A program made the translations under genes and the position numbers. From an uncultured Erysipelotrichaceae bacterium (GTDB taxonomy: Bacteria; Bacillota_I; Bacilli_A; RF39; UBA660), in NCBI GenBank assembly GCA_902780395.1, contig CACZFH010000017.1:1-33984 (forward strand): a stretch of 33,984 nucleotides of DNA. The letters run 5' to 3'. The notes below the pieces were generated by a model. The model saw only the letters and a program-made list of their open reading frames with translations. It did not search any database and was not told where the DNA came from. This document shows, in pieces, positions 1 to 7,371 of the stretch. Within the stretch, counting starts at the first letter, position 1, and the number at the start of each line of letters is the position of its first letter.

Positions 1-53
1 TATCAAGGTTATTTCCGTTTAACATTCTAGAAACGGCAATAACTCTGAAAAAG

Positions 54-76
54 AAAAAAATCCGTTAAAAAACGGA
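54..76 (-). terminator. Intrinsic terminator closing the polysaccharide operon
   Basis: A perfect 6-bp stem TCCGTT/AACGGA with a 4-nt loop (61-76) is followed on the minus strand by seven T (54-60). It sits 2 nt after the stop of the truncated acyltransferase. A second, T-less hairpin CCGTTT/AAACGG lies at 15-36. Confidence 0.85.
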
Positions 77-78
77 CC

Positions 79-498
79 TTAGTCTAAAAATTTACGAAAC
101 AAAACTAATATAAACCATAATGAAAAATAAAAGTTAGTCAATCTAAAACCAATGAATATACCAAAAAAACTTTTTATCATCTTTGAAGATAAAAAAACTA
201 AATGCTTGTCAATGAAATACGATTTAATAATTTTTAAAAAGTTAACAATAACCCACATAATAATTGATAAATATAAATATGGTTTAATTAGGCTTTGAAT
301 TCTACTTTCTAAAAATGATTTAAAATCTTTTTTATATTTTTCATAGTTAAACAATATTCCAGAAACGGCAAAAAACAACGGAACGTGAAATGAGTATAAC
401 CATATTTTAAAAGGGTAATATACGTATTTACAATGACCAAAAATTACTAATAAAATTGCAAAACCTTTTGCAATATCAAGCGTACTGTCTCTTTTCAT
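79..498 (-). CDS. Truncated acyltransferase-family membrane protein (Acyl_transf_3-like)
   Basis: This 139-residue protein has the start typical of integral-membrane acyltransferase 3 family proteins. It opens with MKRDSTLDIAKGFAILLVIFGH (the family's early arginine/aspartate and histidine), followed by FHVPLFFAVSGILF and several hydrophobic segments. Known members O-acetylate or O-acylate surface polysaccharides and are roughly 330-380 residues. Here the frame stops after a SLWFILVLF segment and a terminator follows at once, so the C-terminal half is missing. The start overlaps the stop of the LicD gene upstream by 4 nt (ATGA), so it is translationally coupled and last in the operon. Whether the fragment is functional cannot be judged; a decayed gene is the simplest reading. 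Confidence 0.75.
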   Translation of the reverse strand: MKRDSTLDIAKGFAILLVIFGHCKYVYYPFKIWLYSFHVPLFFAVSGILFNYEKYKKDFKSFLESRIQSLIKPYLYLSIIMWVIVNFLKIIKSYFIDKHLVFLSSKMIKSFFGIFIGFRLTNFYFSLWFILVLFRKFLD

Positions 499-1298
499 TT
501 TCTTATTACCTTCATAATGTGATTATATCTGTCCTTTTTTGCAGGAATTTTCATATAATCTCCATAAAGATTCTTTAAATATGTATCATAATTACTGAAT
601 CCAAAATATTTATTACCTTCAAAAACAACTTGAGTTGGATTAATATCGTCAATACTTAGCACTTCCTTTGAACCATATCCCCATACAATAACACCAATTT
701 TTTTGGAATCACTATTATTTATAACTGAGTTATCATGTATTTTTCTTGCGTAATAATTTGAATTATGAAATATAGTTACTATTTTTACTAATATTTTTAT
801 AAAATTCTTCTTTGTAAAACCATTCCTGCTAAAAAATGAGGAAATTTTAAAGATCTTTGAAGACAATAATTTCTTATAAAACATATTTTTTTTAATTATT
901 TTATCTATTTCTAATTGATTGTTAGGTAAAAAATCGATTGGGAAAATATCAATCCATAAGTTTTTATCTTCATTATTGTTATTATTAACTAATAAATCTT
1001 CATTAATAACTTTTGCGTATGGATAATTAAGATTATTAAGTTCAAATGAAACTATTTTTAAATTATTTGATACCTTTTCAGTTTTTGCAATTTCCATTAA
1101 TCTATCATAGTCTTTTCTAAGTAACCCAATATCTATATCATCATCCCACGGAATAAAGCCTTTATGTCTAATTGCTCCTAACAACGTTCCACCAATTAAA
1201 TAATAATTCAATTTATGTTTATTCAAAAAATTGATTGTTGATTTTAAAATTTCGTTTTCCTCTAATTGTATTTCTCGTAATGATAATTCTTTTTTCAT
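495..1298 (-). CDS. LicD family phosphotransferase (first of two)
   Basis: This 267-residue protein is a clear LicD-family nucleotidyltransferase-fold protein. It carries an N-terminal REIQLEENEIL helix, the GGTLLGAIRHKGFIPWDDDIDIG block at about residues 36-58 with the metal-binding DDDID (52-56), and the family ending LYGDYMKIP near the C-terminus. LicD proteins transfer phospho-substituents, classically phosphocholine from CDP-choline, onto teichoic acids or capsular sugars. The gene overlaps its neighbours by 4 nt on both sides (ATGA), indicating tight coupling to the flippase upstream and the acyltransferase fragment downstream. It is a paralogue of the LicD at 2802. The transferred group cannot be read from the sequence, and no choline uptake or activation genes lie in the window. 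Confidence 0.9.
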   Translation of the reverse strand: MKKELSLREIQLEENEILKSTINFLNKHKLNYYLIGGTLLGAIRHKGFIPWDDDIDIGLLRKDYDRLMEIAKTEKVSNNLKIVSFELNNLNYPYAKVINEDLLVNNNNNEDKNLWIDIFPIDFLPNNQLEIDKIIKKNMFYKKLLSSKIFKISSFFSRNGFTKKNFIKILVKIVTIFHNSNYYARKIHDNSVINNSDSKKIGVIVWGYGSKEVLSIDDINPTQVVFEGNKYFGFSNYDTYLKNLYGDYMKIPAKKDRYNHIMKVIRK

Positions 1299-2815
1299 TT
1301 TTTCACAACCTTTTTTATTTTGTTAAATAAATTATAGAATAATTTAAACTCTTCTTTAAAATATATAAAACTCATTAATAATAGTAATATGCCAATAATA
1401 ACACTATATATTATACTATATAAAATCCAAATTAACAAAGAATAATTATGTATTGGAATAATTACTCTGCATAAGATAATTCCAAATAATGTTGTTATTA
1501 AAAAAATGGATATTTTTCTTAAGGAAACAGATATAGGTCTGTATAAAATGTTCCTTTTTAGATATACAATATGAAAAAGAGTTCTATATAGCATAGCCAT
1601 TAATGTACCAATAGCTACGCCAATCAATCCAACTTTTTTTACTAAAATAACTGATAGTAGTATATTTATAATTGCTTCAATATAAGCGTGTTTTTTTATT
1701 TCTCTAAACTTGTTTGCAGAATAAGCTAAAGTTACATATGGTTCTCTAATACAATAAATTGCTTCAGCAATCAAAAGTAAAACGCCAAAAACCTCTTGAT
1801 TATAATTTGCATCTGTTATTCCTTTAGTATATATCATAACAAAGGGAGTTATCATAAGAATACCAACACCAAATAAAAAGAAGGTAGTAATAAATATAAT
1901 AAATTCGTATGTATCAAACTTTTCGTTCAACTCAATAATATTATTTTTAGCATAAAGATGTCCAATTGTTGGTGCAACTCCTGAAGAGGCTGATGTTATC
2001 AATGAACGAAGCCCTGAAGCAACTAGCGCATAAACTGAATAGACTGAAACTGTTTTTAAATTAGTAAATATTGTTAAAATACTAACATCAGTGTTTCTAT
2101 GAAGAAAAGCAGCTACATTTATTGCAAAACCATCCCATCTGCTTTTCAATAAATTAGAATCAGGTTTTTCATCACAATCTATCATAAAGTGTTTATCAAC
2201 AAATTTTTTATATATAATTGGTTGAAAAATATAAACTAAAGATGTAACAATTTTTAAAAAATGAATATTAGGGAATACCCTTATCAATATTGAAAATAAC
2301 ACCATATTTACTATAGAAAGAAATATTTGGGTAAACGAAACAATATATACTTTTTTATCAGCATTTAATAAAACTTTAAGAGATAAGGAGAAATTATATT
2401 GTATAAATAAACTTACTGATAGTATTACAGAAAGAAAAAAAACATATTCAAAAGAAAACCTAGTTTTAAAAACCAAAGGATAAACAATTGATAATATAAT
2501 AGAATATGCTACAAAAAAATATGCAATTTTTCTATAGAATATTTTTGTTGCACTTATTACAGAACTAATTTTCTTACTATCCTTATTATATAAAGGCTTA
2601 TATAAATTAGCCATTATGACGCCAGTTATTCCTCCTTCAAGTAGTGATACATAGTTTAGAAACTGGTTAAGTGAAGAAACAAGACCATTAACATCAGAAC
2701 CAAAGGTACTTAACGTTAGTCTCGGTATAACAAATCCACTAATAATTGTAACAATCTGTAATAAAACACTGGAAACAGAATTAATTAAAGTTAAATTGCT
2801 CTTATTGCTTTTCAT
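1295..2815 (-). CDS. Polysaccharide flippase (Wzx-like, MATE/PST superfamily)
   Basis: This 506-residue polytopic membrane protein has about twelve to fourteen hydrophobic segments. It starts with the pattern usual for polysaccharide exporters (NSVSSVLLQIVTIISGFVIPRLTLSTFGSDVNGLV). In a locus with a polymerase, glycosyltransferases and a priming transferase it is the expected lipid-linked repeat-unit flippase, moving undecaprenyl-diphosphate oligosaccharide across the membrane. Length and layout fit the family. It overlaps the preceding licD-like gene (2802) by 14 nt and the following one by 4 nt. No truncation is seen. Substrate specificity cannot be inferred. Confidence 0.88.
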   Translation of the reverse strand: MKSNKSNLTLINSVSSVLLQIVTIISGFVIPRLTLSTFGSDVNGLVSSLNQFLNYVSLLEGGITGVIMANLYKPLYNKDSKKISSVISATKIFYRKIAYFFVAYSIILSIVYPLVFKTRFSFEYVFFLSVILSVSLFIQYNFSLSLKVLLNADKKVYIVSFTQIFLSIVNMVLFSILIRVFPNIHFLKIVTSLVYIFQPIIYKKFVDKHFMIDCDEKPDSNLLKSRWDGFAINVAAFLHRNTDVSILTIFTNLKTVSVYSVYALVASGLRSLITSASSGVAPTIGHLYAKNNIIELNEKFDTYEFIIFITTFFLFGVGILMITPFVMIYTKGITDANYNQEVFGVLLLIAEAIYCIREPYVTLAYSANKFREIKKHAYIEAIINILLSVILVKKVGLIGVAIGTLMAMLYRTLFHIVYLKRNILYRPISVSLRKISIFLITTLFGIILCRVIIPIHNYSLLIWILYSIIYSVIIGILLLLMSFIYFKEEFKLFYNLFNKIKKVVKK

Positions 2816-3623
2816 AATCTATCCACGCCTCATATTCATGGTTTTCTCTTTTATCTAGAGGAGGTAATTTCATATAATCACCATATAACTGAGTTAAATA
2901 ATAATCATACTCTTCGAATCCGTTAACCATAATATCTTCAAATGTCACCTTTTTTTTAGGTGATATTTTTTCTTTTAAAAATTTTTCTTTTTTGCTTAGT
3001 GCCCATGCAACATTACCAACATATTTAGAATTATCATAATCACAATTTTTGCAATAATAATTAATCCTTTTTATAAAAAAACTTTTAGGTATAATGAACA
3101 CAAATGGTTTCATAAAAGATTTTACAATAATTTTTTTTGGTTCTCTCCATTCTCTTAAAATGGCTGATATTTTTGTATTTGACAAGCCAATACATTTTTT
3201 CAAAAAATTAATCTTACGAAACAGCACATCAGATTTTTTATTATCTTCTTCGATTCCATCCATTGGAAAAATATCAATCCACAAAAAACCATTATCTGTT
3301 TTTTTATAATTCCGTTGACTAATTTTAACTTTTTTATAAAAAACTTTGGCAAAAGGAAGATTAATCTTGCCATTTTTATAACTCGCTAGATAAAGACTAT
3401 CACTGTCTTTATAATTATCTATAAAAAATTCAAAATCATGTCTTGGCATCAAAATATCAATATCATCATCCCATGGGATAAACCCATTATGCCTAATGGC
3501 GCCAAGCATTGTACCCCCTGCTATTGAATAATCTAATTTATTTTCTTCTAAAAAATTTATAACATCTTTCAAAATAAATAATTGTTCTAATTGAATTTCT
3601 CTTGTAGTTAACAATTTTTTCAT
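2802..3623 (-). CDS. LicD family phosphotransferase (second)
   Basis: This 273-residue LicD paralogue has TTREIQLEQLFILKDVINFLEE, then GGTMLGAIRHNGFIPWDDDID with the acidic metal motif at residues 52-56, WIDIFPMDG, and a terminal LYGDYMKLPP. A start at 3623 is chosen over an ATG two codons upstream because AGGAGCG lies 8 nt before it but only about 2 nt before the upstream ATG. Having two diverged LicD copies on either side of the flippase suggests two different phospho-decorations, or decoration at two positions of one repeat unit. The family assignment is firm; the substrate is unknown. Confidence 0.9.
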   Translation of the reverse strand: MKKLLTTREIQLEQLFILKDVINFLEENKLDYSIAGGTMLGAIRHNGFIPWDDDIDILMPRHDFEFFIDNYKDSDSLYLASYKNGKINLPFAKVFYKKVKISQRNYKKTDNGFLWIDIFPMDGIEEDNKKSDVLFRKINFLKKCIGLSNTKISAILREWREPKKIIVKSFMKPFVFIIPKSFFIKRINYYCKNCDYDNSKYVGNVAWALSKKEKFLKEKISPKKKVTFEDIMVNGFEEYDYYLTQLYGDYMKLPPLDKRENHEYEAWIDYEKQ

Positions 3624-3634
3624 ATTCATCGCTC

Positions 3635-4669
3635 CTATCTATTAAAGAAAAAATGATATGGTACTACACCACCAAATGAATTAGTATATATCAAAAAATA
3701 CACAAATATAGTTATATATAACAAAAAACTTATTATTTTATTATTATTTATATTCAATTTTTCATAAAATTCAGCAATTAATAATGGCATAAAAATAGAA
3801 AAATAAACAACTATTCTCATAAACAAATAATTTTTTAACTGAAAACTTGAAATAATTATAGCAATAGCAAAATAATTAAAATATTTATTAATCATGCTAT
3901 CACTATCAACAATCTTTTTTTTAAATAATGAAAGAAAAACAAAAATAATACAATTAACAATTATAATTAAATAAGTACCAAGGCCTGGAATATAATCTCT
4001 ATTTTTATATATACTCAACGAAGGTATAAAATTCATAATCAAATCAAAAAATTTATCATATGTTAAGTAAAAAATAATAAATATAATTATAACAATTATG
4101 GGATCCAATTTAATCATTCTAAAAAATTTATCTAATGAGTAAATAATAATGCCAACTAAAGAAACTGAATGAAGTAGAAACCCAAATATGTAGAAAATGA
4201 TAGAAATCAATTTATTGCCTTTTTCCCAATATAACGTTCCAATTAAAACAAGCGATATACTCATCATTTGCCTAAACATATTAAACGAATTAGTATAAAA
4301 ACCAAAACTTATATAACACAGTAATGCTAATCCTGGTTTATTTGATTTTTCCTTAATAAATTTATAAATACATAAATTTGTAACAGCAGAAACGAATAAT
4401 ATTAAAAATTGATAGTCAAGGTGAAGTACATTGTGAAAGAAAATCCTTAAATAAGTAAATCCTATTCCAGTTCTACTTGCAGCTACCGTTGTTTCATTAA
4501 TTAATTCGTAAAAAAATTTATATAGAAAATAATCAGTTCCACATGCACGTAACCCCGAAAAAAGAACCATAAGTATGAGAATTAAATAATCAATGAAAGT
4601 ATATTTCTTGGGTTTTACTTTTAATGATAATAAAAATATAATTATATAAAACAAAATGTAAATAATCAT
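3635..4669 (-). CDS. EpsG-family polysaccharide polymerase (Wzy-type)
   Basis: This 344-residue protein has about ten membrane segments. An early SGLRACGTDYFLYKFFYE segment (about 39-56) matches the arginine-x-x-GTDY--Y signature of EpsG family proteins, and a central NMFRQMMSISLVLIG segment matches their conserved NxxRQ motif. The family is thought to polymerise repeat units at the outer face of the membrane. Its place between the GT2 transferase and the LicD/flippase genes supports this. AGGAGG lies immediately upstream of the start with short spacing (GGAGGATATATG). Gaps to both neighbours are about 11 nt. Confidence 0.85.
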   Translation of the reverse strand: MIIYILFYIIIFLLSLKVKPKKYTFIDYLILILMVLFSGLRACGTDYFLYKFFYELINETTVAASRTGIGFTYLRIFFHNVLHLDYQFLILFVSAVTNLCIYKFIKEKSNKPGLALLCYISFGFYTNSFNMFRQMMSISLVLIGTLYWEKGNKLISIIFYIFGFLLHSVSLVGIIIYSLDKFFRMIKLDPIIVIIIFIIFYLTYDKFFDLIMNFIPSLSIYKNRDYIPGLGTYLIIIVNCIIFVFLSLFKKKIVDSDSMINKYFNYFAIAIIISSFQLKNYLFMRIVVYFSIFMPLLIAEFYEKLNINNNKIISFLLYITIFVYFLIYTNSFGGVVPYHFFFNR

Positions 4670-4680
4670 ATATCCTCCAT

Positions 4681-5712
4681 TTATCCTTTTTGAAAATTTC
4701 TAATATAGCCTAATAAATATAAACATAAATATGTTTTATTTTTAATAAAAAACAGAATAATTCTATATTTGAAATTCATCATATTATGGTCAACATTAAT
4801 AAGAGACTCTTTTACAATTGCTTCTTCTAAGTATGAGTTAAAACCTATTTTTCTTTTTTTGAATTTCATTTTATTTTTTGGATTAAAGTAACCGCTAATA
4901 GAAACTGAAATAATATTATGCATTATTCTGACATATAACATATTTAATAATTCAGATTCATTGTTTTTTAACAAGTAGTCCCTCAATTTATAGTAACCAT
5001 ATAAATTTTTTCTTATTTCACTTTCATTAAAATTGTTTGTTATAGATTTTTCGTTATAAGCATAGTGATAAAAATAATCATTTAAAAATACTGTTTTTTT
5101 ACAACAGCTAAATGCTCTTACATTAAAATCTATAGCTTCAATTCCTTGCCTAATACTCTCGTCATGAAAAATATTATTATCTATAATAAATGACAGTCTG
5201 TATAACTTTGCAGTTACATCACTTAAATTTGCATCGAAATTAAGTATATCTTTACGAATGACATTAATATCGTTATTGGTATAAGTATCCCCGTCTTTAT
5301 AAAAATCACGATAATGATATTTAAAATTTTTATTCTTATATTCTTTTATTGTCCCAAACATAACTATATCGATGTCATCATTTTTAATTTTATTGATTAT
5401 TGTTTCAAAGCAGGTTTTTTCAATCCAATCATCACCATCAACAAATGTTATCCATTTTCCACTAGACTTATATACCCCAAAATTCCTAGCAGAACATAAT
5501 CCACCATTTTTTTTATGAAAAATTTTAAATTTTTTATTTTCTTTATACTCTTCACAAATATTGGAACATGTTTTGTCTGTAGATCCATCATCTACTACTA
5601 TTACTTCTATATTTTCATATGTTTGGCTATCTAAACTTTCAAGACACTTTCTAAGCATTTTATGTGGAACATTATATACAGGAACAATTACGCTTATTAA
5701 ATCGTTTTTCAT
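4681..5712 (-). CDS. Family 2 glycosyltransferase
   Basis: This 343-residue cytoplasmic or membrane-associated GT-A glycosyltransferase opens with ISVIVPVYNVPHKMLRKCLESL. It carries the nucleotide-sugar motif VVDDGSTD (41-46), then GGLCSARNFG and the DGDDW metal motif (92-96). It adds one sugar to the growing lipid-linked repeat unit; donor and acceptor are unknown. Its ribosome site (AGGGGTGA) is inside the last codons of the truncated gene upstream, whose TAG directly precedes this ATG. The C-terminal 120 residues are basic and amphipathic, as usual for the family. Confidence 0.92.
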   Translation of the reverse strand: MKNDLISVIVPVYNVPHKMLRKCLESLDSQTYENIEVIVVDDGSTDKTCSNICEEYKENKKFKIFHKKNGGLCSARNFGVYKSSGKWITFVDGDDWIEKTCFETIINKIKNDDIDIVMFGTIKEYKNKNFKYHYRDFYKDGDTYTNNDINVIRKDILNFDANLSDVTAKLYRLSFIIDNNIFHDESIRQGIEAIDFNVRAFSCCKKTVFLNDYFYHYAYNEKSITNNFNESEIRKNLYGYYKLRDYLLKNNESELLNMLYVRIMHNIISVSISGYFNPKNKMKFKKRKIGFNSYLEEAIVKESLINVDHNMMNFKYRIILFFIKNKTYLCLYLLGYIRNFQKG

Positions 5713-6024
5713 CTAGATCACCCCTTGTATTAATTCATTATATTTTTTATTTCTAAGTGAGACGTTTTTTCGTAACTTTTTATTTAGTTTTATATCAAAT
5801 TTCATTTTAATCATACCTAATTTTGATTTTATAAAACTAAAATTAAATATTTGAGTAAGATAATACTTTCTTTTACCTTTTTTAAAGTCAGTATTGTAAT
5901 CTATTTTAATTGTTTCGTTGTCTATATTATTATTGTCTAGTATCTTTTTGGTAGCATATGCCTGTAGCATGCTACCATAGTTATTTTTAAAATAACAAGA
6001 TACAATACCTACTTTCTTACTCAT
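5713..6024 (-). CDS. Truncated polysaccharide pyruvyl transferase-like protein (N-terminal fragment)
   Basis: This 103-residue protein begins MSKKVGIVSCYFKNNYGSMLQAYA, the N-terminal Rossmann-like start of polysaccharide pyruvyl transferase family proteins (PF04230). Full-length members are about 350-400 residues. The frame ends with a TAG that touches the ATG of the GT2 gene, and the catalytic C-terminal domain is absent. Start 6024 is preferred over an in-frame GTG at 6033 because AAGGTGAGAGAA precedes the ATG at the right distance. It lies 10 nt after the GT4 gene in the same operon. The most likely explanation is an internal deletion that fused the N-terminal part to the next gene's ribosome site; a functional short protein is less likely. 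Confidence 0.7.
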   Translation of the reverse strand: MSKKVGIVSCYFKNNYGSMLQAYATKKILDNNNIDNETIKIDYNTDFKKGKRKYYLTQIFNFSFIKSKLGMIKMKFDIKLNKKLRKNVSLRNKKYNELIQGVI

Positions 6025-6034
6025 TTCTCTCACC

Positions 6035-7147
6035 TTATTCTTTGTTATTATTTAATGATTCTACATATAATTTTTTATAATTGTCACTCATTACTTTTAT
6101 GTTATATGTTTCTATAATGTCTTTATAAGCATTATTAGATATTTTTTCTAAATCATATTTATTATTTTGTATGTTTTTTATTACTTTTATATATTCATCA
6201 AGATTATTACAAATAAAGCCATTTTCTTTATTTTTAATTACATCTTTATTACCTATTACATTAGAAACTATACACGGCATTTTTAAAGCCATAGCTTCTA
6301 ATAGAGATATTGGTAATCCTTCCCATAATGATGGAAGAATAAATATATCACTTTTTAATAATATTTTCATTAATTCATCTTTTGTTTTCCAACCTGTTAT
6401 TTCTATATTCTTTGATGTTAATTCATTTTCTAAATCTCCCATACCTACCCAAATAAATTTAATACTTGGAAAGTTTTCTGCTATTTCATTGAATAGCTTA
6501 GGATTTTTTTGATAACTAACTCTTCCTGTTGTCACTATAGTTAATTTTTTTGTATTAATCTTTTTAGGATTTTTTGGAATATATTCTTTTATATCTTCTA
6601 ATTCAACTCCATTACTTATGTATGTAGCTCTTTTAGTTAGTTTTTTAGTTGCTTCATATTCTCCTTTAGAACAAGCTATTGTTGTTGCTTTATTCATCGC
6701 AGCTATTTTTTCATATATCCAATATATTGTTCTTTTTAATTTAGAAGAATCTTCCATTAAGAAAGAATATCCATGAGGAGTATAAAATACCTTATATTTT
6801 CTGGTATTGATTCCTACTCTTGTTAATGCTCCTACTTTAGATGAATGACAATGTATAATATCTGGTTGTATTTCTTTTACTATTTTTCTTATTTCAAATA
6901 ATGCTTTTAAATCATGTAATCCAATACTTCTAGTTAAATATTTTGAATGAATAAATTTTATTCTTTTGTCAAAGTCTTTTTCAAAATCTTTTGGAGTTTG
7001 ACTTCTTAAGGCATATAAAACTGTAACATCATACTCATCTACTACATTATTTAAAAGTCCTTTTAAATAGGAGTAAATGCCTCCTGCAAAGGCTTCAACT
7101 ATTATTAGTAATTTAGGTTTTATGGATTTCTCTTTTTTACTCCTCAT
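6035..7147 (-). CDS. Family 4-type (GT-B) glycosyltransferase, first gene of the biosynthetic operon
   Basis: This 370-residue GT-B glycosyltransferase has an N-terminal acceptor domain with the glycine loop EAFAGGIYSYLKGLL (18-32), the inter-domain IIHCHSSKVGALTR region (97-110), and a C-terminal Glycos_transf_1 domain. That domain has TTGRVSYQKNP, WVGMGDLE and the E-x7-E motif EGLPISLLE (276-284). It probably adds an early sugar to the undecaprenyl-linked intermediate. The ATG at 7147 is chosen because AGGAGTAGAAAC directly precedes it; an upstream GTG at 7165 would put that ribosome site inside the gene. It is the first gene after the promoters and leader terminator at 7194-7334. Confidence 0.92.
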   Translation of the reverse strand: MRSKKEKSIKPKLLIIVEAFAGGIYSYLKGLLNNVVDEYDVTVLYALRSQTPKDFEKDFDKRIKFIHSKYLTRSIGLHDLKALFEIRKIVKEIQPDIIHCHSSKVGALTRVGINTRKYKVFYTPHGYSFLMEDSSKLKRTIYWIYEKIAAMNKATTIACSKGEYEATKKLTKRATYISNGVELEDIKEYIPKNPKKINTKKLTIVTTGRVSYQKNPKLFNEIAENFPSIKFIWVGMGDLENELTSKNIEITGWKTKDELMKILLKSDIFILPSLWEGLPISLLEAMALKMPCIVSNVIGNKDVIKNKENGFICNNLDEYIKVIKNIQNNKYDLEKISNNAYKDIIETYNIKVMSDNYKKLYVESLNNNKE

Positions 7148-7193
7148 GTTTCTACTCCTATCCACTAAGACATACCCCTCTAGTCTATATATT

Positions 7194-7222
7194 AGTATAC
7201 TATATATTTAGAAATAAGTCTT
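7194..7222 (-). promoter_or_regulatory. Possible proximal promoter of the polysaccharide operon
   Basis: A TATACT -10 (7194-7199) with a weak -35 AAGACT (7217-7222), spaced 17 bp, lies between the leader terminator and the first glycosyltransferase. Its sequence match is modest. Confidence 0.35.
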
Positions 7223-7244
7223 TAGTAAAGTTATTATTTGTCAT

Positions 7245-7271
7245 AAAAAATGGTACTAATTTACTAGTACC
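7245..7271 (-). terminator. Leader terminator (attenuator candidate) ahead of the polysaccharide operon
   Basis: A perfect 7-bp stem GGTACTA/TAGTACC with a 6-nt loop is followed by A and six T on the minus strand. It lies downstream of the strong promoter at 7306-7334 and about 100 nt before the first glycosyltransferase start, so transcripts from that promoter must read through it. Confidence 0.7.
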
Positions 7272-7305
7272 TGTAATTTCTTAGTTGTTTCATTAAGTGA
7301 GTGTT

Positions 7306-7334
7306 ATTATAATACTTTTTTTAAATAAAAGCAA
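7306..7334 (-). promoter_or_regulatory. Promoter of the polysaccharide biosynthesis operon
   Basis: -35 TTGCTT (7329-7334) and a perfect -10 TATAAT (7306-7311) are separated by exactly 17 bp. Transcription should begin near 7299 and cross the hairpin at 7245-7271. Confidence 0.7.
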
Positions 7335-7344
7335 ATTATTTCAA

Positions 7345-7371
7345 TAAAAAAGGAATTATTTAATTCCATTT
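7345..7371 (-). terminator. Terminator of the two-half unknown protein gene
   Basis: Stem GGAATT/AATTCC (7352-7367) with a 4-nt loop is followed by a T run. The TAA stop of the gene at 7356 lies inside the hairpin. Confidence 0.7.

Noticed and set aside
1-60. Partial frame on the minus strand reading VIAVSRMLNGNNLD that resembles AVSGILFN of the acyltransferase
   Set aside because: The match is only a few residues, no ribosome site precedes the ATG, and the frame leaves the window.
5713-6033. Mobile element remnants near the truncated capsule genes
   Set aside because: No transposase frame, terminal inverted repeats or target duplications are visible.
7262-7291. Nine-codon leader peptide MKQLRNYRY overlapping the capsule leader terminator
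   Set aside because: No ribosome site precedes it and the residues show no run of one amino acid, so a classic translational attenuator is not supported.
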